This document shows, in pieces, positions 56,662 through 64,000 of a stretch of DNA of 64,000 bases (positions are counted from its first letter, which is position 1; each line of letters starts with the position of its first letter). The stretch is from Saccharomycopsis phalli (Eukaryota > Ascomycota > Saccharomycetes > Ascoideales > Saccharomycopsidaceae): the NCBI GenBank assembly GCA_020342235.1, contig CP073217.1, positions 1,488,001-1,552,000 of the forward strand, read 5' to 3'. The translations under genes were made by a program, and so were the position numbers. The notes beneath the pieces were generated by a model. That model did no database searches. It had not been told where the DNA came from and saw nothing but the letters and a program-made list of their open reading frames with translations.

Positions 56662-56934
56662 TATTATTATAGTAGTGAGCTCAGTAAGATACGAGGTATT
56701 ACTGATAGTGCCGGGCTATCTTACAAACGTATACTATATTTATTTTGAACTCAAGATCTTCAGGTCTAAACTACTATCTTTTATACCTGCATCTCTCACA
56801 TATACGTGTCCACTGTGCAGTGTCGGAGTCATACTATGTATCATCATAGATCGGCGTCCATGCTCCCTATGTTGCTTATTCCGCTTACCACGTGACAATC
56901 TTCTTGTATCATACTTTGTATGAAGTCAGCATAT
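56662..56934 (-). mobile_element. Solo LTR, family C, 3' end replaced by LINE insertion
   Basis: On the minus strand it begins TGACTTCATAC and matches the copy at 52079 over about 270 bp. Its last part is missing where the LINE 3' tail is joined, so the LINE probably landed in it with a small target deletion. Confidence 0.75.
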
Positions 56935-57011
56935 ATTATTTTTCAAGGATGAAATATGAGAATTGCGTAACAATAGACAATAATAAATACATTGAAGTAT
57001 CCAATTGGGAA

Positions 57012-57359
57012 AGGGTTGTCAAGTTTGGCGCAGTTGTTCATCCCGCCTGATAGTGTTCATCCCACCTGATAGGAAGGCACCGTCACGGGTTCAATTCGAT
57101 GGTTCAATTCGATGCTTAGTGACAGCCCTACGGCAGGCTACCGTGCTAGTACCCGCGGCGAAAACTCACAGCCTGCCCCATGCACAAATTACCAGCACAA
57201 CTACTAAAATCCCGCTTGGAGTTTTTCTACCCACTTGAAGGGTTTTCTCTGAGCAACATATATAGCGGCGCCGTCCCTAGTCTCAGACGGTGAAATATCA
57301 ATCTCTCTGGAGCCAAACTATAGCTATAGCCATAAATAAAATAATACATACATACATCT
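57012..57359 (+). mobile_element. 5'-truncated LINE tail, subfamily I
   Basis: A 348-bp 3' fragment with hairpin GCCGTCC…GACGGTG at about 57268-57293, flanked by 'aattgggaa' at 57003-57011 and 57360-57368 (9-bp target duplication). It contains a short duplicated word 'gttcatcccgcctgatag' / 'gttcatcccacctgatag'. It matches the tail at 11751-12021 best. Confidence 0.85.
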
Positions 57360-57368
57360 AATTGGGAA

Positions 57369-58783
57369 GTACAATTGACAAAAGAAAGAAAGGAAATTAT
57401 ACCGTATGGGTTAATGCGTATGGAGCGGCGCTATGAGACGAAGGGGCCACAGAAAAATTTTGTTCAAGTGATAATTAATGTATAAGGTAGGAAGTAAGTA
57501 ATGCACTGTATATATGATATATATACTATTAAATTATTTATAGGAAATAAGACCCGCTGTTATGGGTGTCATGTATATCGGATACAGAGAATTGTAGTCT
57601 CCATATCTCACTGCTATTAATGGATCTATCTTTGTGATTTACCTACATAACTTTTTTGCCATTCAAGGTCTTTCCAGCATAGGGTTATATCTTTTATTTC
57701 AATCACACTTTCCTCCTGTGGGCACTACCTCAAATGCATTGCAACTTCTGTGCATTACCCTCTCCCAAGAAGAAAAAAAAAATCTTCCCATTGCAAAAAC
57801 ACGAAATAAGCGGAATACCTCAAGACCCCAAATGATAGAAAAATAAATAAACTGTCACGGAGAATCCACTCACGCAAGTCGATATGACCCAAATGCATTC
57901 ATGGGCTACTTAAGGAGGACCAAAGTGACTTCTCAAAAGATGATACGAGCGGGTACAAGACATCGAACCACGAAGGCTCGGTACTACCACAATTACGGAA
58001 TCGACGAAACGTTGAACAAATGATTATTTTACCTCACAAATCCATTCATTGCTCCTAATGCTGACATTTACATTCCTTTTGTGTGGACGGCGCAAATTAC
58101 CGAAATAGTATACAGCTTGATCACACAAGTCAACGGCGCCTTCTGTTGCTCACTCAAAAGTAGGCCTAAGGCATGACCACTCAATGATGTATGGCTTCAA
58201 AATACGAGTGAGCATCTCAAAACTGAATAAAACTTTTGACGGTACCAATCAGCCGATCAACGACCCAAATATTACACCAGCCGGAGAAGAAATAGCAATG
58301 TCAGGAATAGTAGTTCAATTCACCAACCCATAAGATGGGAAGTGGATAAGTGACAAAGCGGACCAGTTCTACTTCGGCATCCCAAAGGTCGCTGGCCAAT
58401 TTTGCCAGAAAACTCAACATAGCTGTCTCATTTAGTTAAAACATTATTGTGCCAACCTCAGAGACCTTTTCCTCGGATGAAAACAAGCTAAGGCGCCAAG
58501 AATCCTTTGGTTCCGACTGAGCCTCATGGCACCGAAGCTTGGGTTTCTTAAATGATCTGGAACATTATGGCATGTATCTCCCCAACTAGAACGTTGAATA
58601 TCTTGGATTAGGGTGTTCGTCAGATATCACATATAGTGATAGAATAGAGCATACTTTGTAACTTGGTGGTGCTGCGAAATGGCATTGCGTGATATTTCAA
58701 AGTATGCTCAAGTAGCTTGTGTCATAGGCTTCAACATTACAGCAGTACAATACTGAGCCACAAAATGGTTAAAGGATTATACT
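57369..58783. other. 1.4 kb without an intact gene; scattered coding-like stretches
   Basis: No complete gene is visible. Parts of 57860-58450 have protein-like character in changing frames (for instance TNQPINDPNITPAGEEIAMS) and may be an old element or decayed gene. I could not name a family. A near-duplicate word 'gatatttcaaagtatgctca' / 'agagcatactttgtaac' forms a small inverted repeat around 58640-58705. Confidence 0.35.
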
Positions 58784-59652
58784 TTAAACGCCATTTCCAA
58801 TCAATGGGGCTTTAGTACCTTTATACAGAGTAATGCGAAATTTTTTGGCGTGTTGTCTGAGAATGTTTTTCATTTCTTGTGAATCGTAATCACCATTTTT
58901 ATAGGTGCTTTCGTGGTTTGGATTGGTTGAAATAAAGTAAGCAATGAGACCAGATACCTGCGGAGCGGCGTATGAGGTACCGCTGAGTTGGGTATTATCA
59001 TATTTAATCATTTCAGCTGTGGCCAAAAAATCGACGCAACTTCCCCAGTTAGAAAATTGCGACTCAATACCGCGATAATTGCATGAACCAACGGCACTTG
59101 CGTATTTTGAAGAGACCAACGGAACTCTACAGGCATTTTCATTTTCATTACCTGCAGCAATCGCGACATGAACATTAGGATTTTCGAAAAGGATATCGTC
59201 TAAATAGTCCAGGATTTCATGTGGTGGATCATATGGAGTAGAGTCATGGCCAAGACTGATATTGATTACAATGCCTTTTGGATGTGACAGTAGACGATTT
59301 GAGTGATAATCACTGATTGCAAGGTTAACTCCATTAATAATGTTTCCCATATTCAACGGCTTATCTTTGAATTTTATAGGGATAATAAAAACTTGGGCAT
59401 TTGGTGCGACACCTGTATCTTTTCCCGCAGCAATAAGGGCAACATTAATAGCATGATATGAGTTATCATGAGGTGGGCGTTTCTCATCGCTTGGGCGCTT
59501 ATAAATAAATTGGGGCTCTTTGATGAAACGATGTCGGTAGCGATACAATGGTATCAGCGGAGCGCTGTCGATAACGTAGATAGCAACACCTTCGCCGGCA
59601 TTATCGTCATATGTATAGTGGTAAGGGCCAGTTAGAGGTAGAATGTGGGCAG
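58784..59652 (-). pseudogene. Subtilisin-like serine protease (S8), catalytic part; gene split by an LTR element
   Basis: This holds nearly the whole protease domain. The catalytic Asp is in AIYVIDS (about 59585), His in NSYHAINVA (in place of the usual HGTHVA), oxyanion Asn in VAIAAGNEN, and Ser in SGTSYAAPQVSG. The frame is open rightward up to the element junction at 59652, with no start codon that would give a complete protein. The missing N-terminus lies beyond the element at 62257-62358 in the same orientation. The total would be about 320 residues, a short secreted subtilase without a large prodomain. The domain shows no stops, so the interruption seems recent. Confidence 0.82.
59648..59652. 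repeat. Target-site duplication, left
   Basis: GGCAG directly before the left LTR; the same five bases follow the right LTR at 62257-62261. Confidence 0.9.
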
Positions 59653-60329
59653 TGTTGAAGATGTCGAAGATCTGAGAGATTAAATGTTGAAGATGTCGAA
59701 AATCCTAGAGATTAAGGAGATCGTCCTATTGGGGATCTCATAAATTAAGGAGATGGACAGTGGGGTCATACATTAAGGAGATCACCGGTACAGACATCTG
59801 AAGTTAAGGATAACTGAATGCATCTTAAAGAATAATATAAATAGGACAGAAAATAGCTAGAATAGTAACAAGAAGATGAATTATCTATAATAGAAGATAT
59901 GGATGCCATAAGGATCTGCTAGATTACGTCAGGTTATGAGTTACCCTGAAGCGCGGCTGTTTTTCACCCAACAGAAAAGTTGCGAAGAGCTACCAGTTAT
60001 GCCAGATGGGCAAAGGTGTTCGTTCAGAAGTTTGATCCGTATGGCATTGGTCTTGTTCAGTATCTTGTTAATGGGGGGTCGTGGTTTACCAGACAGTTCG
60101 CCCAATGGTCTATTGACTAAAGCAACTAATGGATTAGATGCTCTCAATGGAATTTTATTGCAAAATAGACTGCCCAAAGATACTTATTAGAATATTAATA
60201 ATCCTGTGAATCAAATTATGAGGAGTTTTAGAGAAGCACTTAATAGTGGATCCTCTACCTCGAATGAAGCTGACCCTAGTATAGGTTCAGCTGTCAAAGG
60301 GGGAAAAGAGGTATCGGATTTCTGTGTTG

Positions 60330-60830
60330 GGATTATTAGGAGACTTATTAAGAGACTTATGGAAAGTCAGGAGACTTATTAAGAGACTTATGAAAGTCAG
60401 GAGACTTATTAGGAGACTTATAGATAGTCAGGAGATTTATTAAGAGACTTATAGATACTCAGGAGATTTATTAAGAGACTTATGGATAGTCAGGAGACTT
60501 ATTAAGAGACTTATGGAAGGTCAGGGGACTTATTAAGAGACTTATAGATACTCAGGAGATTTATTAAGAGACTTATGGATAGTCAGGAGACTTATTAAGA
60601 GACTTATGGAAGGTCAGGGGACTTATTAAGAGACTTATAGATACTCAGGAGATTTATTAAGAGACTTATGGATAGTCAGGGGACTTATTAAGAGACTTAT
60701 AGATAGTCAGGAGACTTATTAAGAGACTTATGGAAGGTCAGGGGACTTATTAAGAGACTTATAGATAGTCAGGAGACTTATTAAGAGACTTATGGATAGT
60801 CAGGAGATTTATTAGCAGACATGGATGTCA
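60330..60830 (+). repeat. Minisatellite inside the LTR element (about 31- to 42-bp units)
   Basis: Roughly 13 tandem copies built from 'ggagacttattaagagactt' plus 'atggatagtca' or 'atagatactca' variants. The variants alternate in a higher-order pattern. It spans a fifth of the element. Confidence 0.92.
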
Positions 60831-60934
60831 AGTGGCAAATAGATATGATTGACCAGGATAGTAATGACGCTCAGGAAGTTCTAGTTTCATTGGCGAAGAA
60901 GCAAAGTTGGACCAAATGAAAGACAATGATGTGA

Positions 60935-61235
60935 AACAGCTGTAATTAGTGAAGCAGCTGTGATTAGTGAAACAGCTGTGATTAATGAAGGAGCTGTGAT
61001 TAATGAAAGATCGGTGATTAGTGAAAGATCGGTGATTAATGAAAGATCGGTGATTAGTGAAAGATCGGTGATTAGTGAAAGATTGGTGATTAGTGAAAGA
61101 TCGGTAATTAGTGAAAGATCGGTAATTAGTGAAAGATCGGTAATTAGTGAAACAGCTGTGATTAGTGAAGGAGCTGTGATTAGTGAAGGAGCTGTGATTA
61201 GTGAAGGAGCTGTGATTAGTGAAGGAGCTGTGATG
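60935..61235 (+). repeat. 18-bp minisatellite inside the LTR element
   Basis: About 16 copies of an 18-bp unit such as 'gtgaaagatcggtgatta', with variant 'gtgaaggagctgtgatta'. Because 18 is a multiple of three, it is open in the plus strand, where each unit would read VISERS-like hexapeptides (60960-61316), and also on the minus strand (SFTNHR-like). Either may be chance. Confidence 0.92.
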
Positions 61236-62256
61236 ATTTATGCAGCTGACATGATTGAAATCATCGATACAATGAAAGGAAATACAAGGAAAAGAAAGTA
61301 TTTCAGAAAGCATTGAAGTGCTAATTAAGCTTATTATTGTCAGTGAGAGACAACTTCAGAGTAAAGGATCACTGCACTGAGTTGGTATAGTTAGGACTGA
61401 TTAAAGTGGAAGATTTGGAAATAAAGTTATTCACCAGTTTCATGGGAGCCCGTCATGGGTTGATATTTTCCTGATATTCTTAGCAAAATGGGGTAAAGGA
61501 ATGAATGCATCAAGGCAGTTAAGTGAAGAGTTATGATATATGCGAATAAAGAACCGGAGAAGTGCTGATGGAAAACAGTTATGACTGATGGGTTATCAAG
61601 TTTTGATGAAATTCCATTGATGATGAGAGTCTACATATAATATGAAGCACTATGAGAGGTGTCGGTTGTTTTATCCGACGAAACTAATTATTGCTACGGT
61701 GACGCATGCTTAGTTTTTGATGAAGGTAGCTGCTATTATTCCGCTATGTCTATGGCGCAGGAAATTGAAGTGGAAGGCTTCAGAAACGATTGATCAAAGA
61801 AATTGAAGAAACTATAATTGGCGGTAGGGTCAAAGAAATGCTTTGATGGTTAGAACCATAGGATGAAGAACTTGGTGCTGAAGAAATATTGCAGACGTGC
61901 TCACAAAGATTCTAGCAGATAGTAAATTCAATGAGTTAATTTCTGTGTGGAATGAGAAGCTTTCAGTTAAGGGAGGGTGTTGAAGATGTCGAAGATCTGA
62001 GAGATTAAATGTTGAAGATGTCGAAAATCCTAGAGATTAAGGAGATCGTCCTATTGGGGATCTCATAAATTAAGGAGATGGACAGTGGGGTCATACATTA
62101 AGGAGATCACCGGTACAGACATCTGAAGTTAAGGATAACTGAATGCATCTTAAAGAATAATATAAATAGGACAGAAAATAGCTAGAATAGTAACAAGAAG
62201 ATGAATTATCTATAATAGAAGATATGGATGCCATAAGGATCTGCTAGATTACGTCA

Positions 62257-62358
62257 GGCAGGACTCGATATGCGAGCCAAATATTTTTGGCTATCTTTTG
62301 TGACGATTTCTGCAAAAACTAGATATAAAAAATGGAAAAAGAAGATTATAAATAGCAT
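62257..62358 (-). pseudogene. N-terminal part of the split subtilisin-like protease
   Basis: Minus-strand frame from ATG at 62358: MLFIIFFFHFLYLVFA is a strong signal peptide, followed by EIVTKDSQKYLARISSP up to the insertion point. The frame phase matches that of the catalytic part at 59652. Upstream of the ATG the same frame is open for about 35 codons to a stop, but the signal peptide argues for this start. So the intact allele would encode a secreted protease. Confidence 0.72.
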
Positions 62359-62945
62359 TGCGAAGAAAGAAGAAGAAATAATGGCATTATATAAAATGCT
62401 AACTAGGCTATGTATTATTGTTGTTAAAGAGATTGACAGCCGTGCATTGCTGAACGGCTAAGGATAGATAAAAAGGAATGAGCGGACCAAGCAAAAAGGA
62501 AAATCTATTGAGCGATGACAGATAATATACGTTAAACTGAAATATTTTAAATTAGGAAATCTTCAATAGGGAGATGTATGATTAATATAATGTAGGGAAT
62601 AAATTATAGGGAGTATGATCACAAGTAATGATTGGATCGGCATTATCCAATGCATCGGATGAGAACGAGAGGCCAAAGAGGTGCAGAGGAATTTATGTTG
62701 CGAGAAAAGAAAATGAAAAAATAAAAAGTGAAAAATTAGGAAGAGAAGACATTAAGTATTGCATAAAAATAAAGAAAAGAATGAGAACCATATACAAAAG
62801 AATGATATTAAGGGAAGAATGGGGGTAGTGAAATTGAGCACAGAAAGAGGATACGTGCATGAAGAGGCATGTAGAGTATAGATAAAAATAGACTAAATGG
62901 CTTGATTAAGCATCATATTGCATGCACATAAGATGGCATAGGAGA
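62359..62945. other. AT-rich region upstream of split protease
   Basis: It should hold the former promoter of the protease. A Lys/Arg-rich short frame (62628-62828, plus) begins with an ATG but resembles nothing and follows the A-rich composition, so I do not call it a gene. Confidence 0.45.
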
Positions 62946-63240
62946 TGTTGTATATCTCGGAGTAAGGAGATTGTCTGTCGAAGATCTCACGGATTAAGAA
63001 GATCGTCAGAGATCTTGTACATAAGAGAGTTCACCTGTCGGAGTTTATAGATCTCTCTGAATCAGACATGGTACCTGTCGTGATATCCTGGGAATGCTAT
63101 ATCAGAGGTATAGTAGCGTGAACTATAACAGGAGATCACCTTACCGGATAGAGGACAACTGGAAACTAGAAGGATCACTTATTCATTAATCAATCATTTT
63201 ATTCTAAAGGAACAATAAAACATATATAGTACTCTTTACT
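62946..63240 (+). mobile_element. Diverged LTR-like sequence related to family A/B (fossil)
   Basis: It begins TGTTGTATATC and repeats the family A style ('ggagtaaggagattg', 'gaagatctcacggattaa', 'gatcaccttaccggata'). The right end is uncertain, near 63180-63290. A short ATG frame (MSGFNHNQSRERS) follows at about 63250. It is old and diverged. Confidence 0.45.
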
Positions 63241-63289
63241 TATTCTATAATGTCTGGATTTAACCATAATCAATCAAGGGAAAGGAGTG

Positions 63290-64000
63290 TTTCTCGACGG
63301 CACCTATATTGATTGTGTACGAAGCCTGGTTGTCCTTATTGTCACGTTTGACCACTGAATCCCAGCATGTGTTGAATCTAATAATTCATCAATGCACGAT
63401 AGATGCACTTTGAGCGGCATGGCGTTGATTTTGGTTGCGTACCTGTAGTGCTTGAGGAGTGAGTTGCTACGGGAGGTGAATGTTTCATGCCATTATTTGG
63501 TTGCCTGATCTGAGGCCATTCCTTTGAATATCTTCACGCGTGATTGTTGTAGGTCCTGTATCTGTGGTGGATCTACTTTGAGTCGCTTTTCCTCTAGTCG
63601 GTAATCGGCTCGTTTTTTTAAGTGATCAAAGGACCGCATTCAACCGATCTGATATCTTGGGTAGGTGGGGCTGTCGCCTTTAGCATGTTCGGGTCATTAC
63701 GTGGAGTTGGAAAGATTTGGCGATGTCACCAATTGCTTTAGTGAGTACTCTAGAGGTTTCTATAGCGTCACGAGCCCCGTTCTCAAATGTGTAATTTGAG
63801 TTCCCGCATTGGGAGGGGTGGCTGGATTAATAAGGTTGGATGAGCCTTTCTTTGATGTTTTGTTAATTCCAAGTTTGTAGAGGTGGCGAGTTTTCGTGTG
63901 CTAAAGTAGCATACCCGCTTGTTTCGTCGTTTGAGGGGTCGGTTTCGTCCTCCTCGGTGAGTCCAACGAATTTTCGACTCTGGTCATTGACCTATATTGC
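63290..64000. other. Degenerate coding-like sequence at the window edge
   Basis: On the minus strand several protein-like stretches occur (for example LKKRADYRLEEKRLKVDPPQ and KINAMPLKVHLSCIDELLDS) with interruptions. It has the feel of an old retroelement reading frame, but the family is not identifiable from this piece. Confidence 0.35.

Larger units (their letters stand above)
59653..62256 (+). mobile_element. Complete-looking non-autonomous LTR retrotransposon, family A
   Basis: This 2604-bp element has identical 279-bp LTRs (59653-59931 and 61978-62256; no difference found by eye), a perfect 5-bp target duplication and TG…CA ends. The primer-binding site directly after the left LTR, ggttatgag (59932-59940), complements the anticodon stem-loop of initiator tRNA-Met, the half-tRNA type of priming known from copia and Ty5, so I place it in Ty1/copia. 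A purine tract 'aagggaggg' precedes the right LTR. The 2.05-kb interior has no recognisable gag or pol but holds an 84-codon frame starting inside the primer site and two minisatellites. It must have depended on another element's proteins. Likely very young. Confidence 0.88.

Noticed and set aside
60330-61235. CRISPR-like array
   Set aside because: The units are directly tandem without unique spacers, in a eukaryotic retroelement.
60828-61313. Minus-strand frame with SFTNHR-type repeats inside the LTR element
   Set aside because: It is the shadow of an 18-bp tandem repeat, open in several frames because the unit is a multiple of three.
62628-62828. Lys/Arg-rich 66-codon frame starting with ATG
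   Set aside because: Its composition follows the A-rich DNA, there is no similarity to known proteins, and it lies in repeat-rich DNA.

Overview
This window comes from a budding yeast (Saccharomycotina). The left and middle parts hold dense, mostly single-exon genes with clear yeast orthologues: ACO1, QCR9, EMC6, CCT3, MED7, RPC17, VTC4, NUP53, RPN6, NUP84, CTR86, RIM13, RAM1, APL3, SKI6, a MAD3/BUB1-type kinase, RHO1. Leucine is written mainly as TTG. Several in-frame CTG codons fall where relatives have Ser, Ala or other non-leucine residues (CCT3 codon 23, APL3 codon 82, VTC4 codon 6), which points to a CUG-Ser clade yeast. This is inferred from remembered alignments, not proven. Three genes carry spliceosomal introns of only 40-45 nt, with the branch motif 5-6 nt from the 3' splice site.

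Layout. From 1 to 41 kb lie about 25 housekeeping genes in compact order. Convergent pairs almost touch: the GH76-like gene and the sorting nexin have abutting stop codons, and APL3/SKI6 are 6 bp apart. The tandem pair MED7/RPC17 is 9 bp apart. The longer intergenic stretches are filled with minisatellites, each locus with its own unit, and downstream of CCT3 with three 5'-truncated LINE tails. From 41 to 50 kb gene density falls: a ferric-reductase-like gene, 2.6 kb with decayed coding remnants, a methyltransferase, RHO1 and a YIM1-like reductase. From 50.3 to 64 kb the DNA is a mobile-element graveyard with a subtelomeric or repeat-island character. It has a tRNA-Leu(CAA)/tRNA-Arg(UCU) pair 14 bp apart, LTR-like sequences in inverted order on both sides of it, a 5'-truncated LINE carrying a nested pair of solo LTRs, further LINE tails, and a 2.6-kb LTR element with identical ends that has split a host subtilisin-like protease gene.

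How the parts relate. The housekeeping genes serve unrelated pathways and show no functional cluster. The most informative content is structural: micro-introns, overlapping gene ends, a LINE family whose copies all keep a 3' RNA hairpin, and a non-autonomous LTR element that looks recently active because its LTRs match along their whole length and its 5-bp target duplication is perfect. I found no clearly new multi-gene biological system. The best candidates for something undescribed are the non-autonomous LTR element with two internal minisatellites and the micro-intron architecture.
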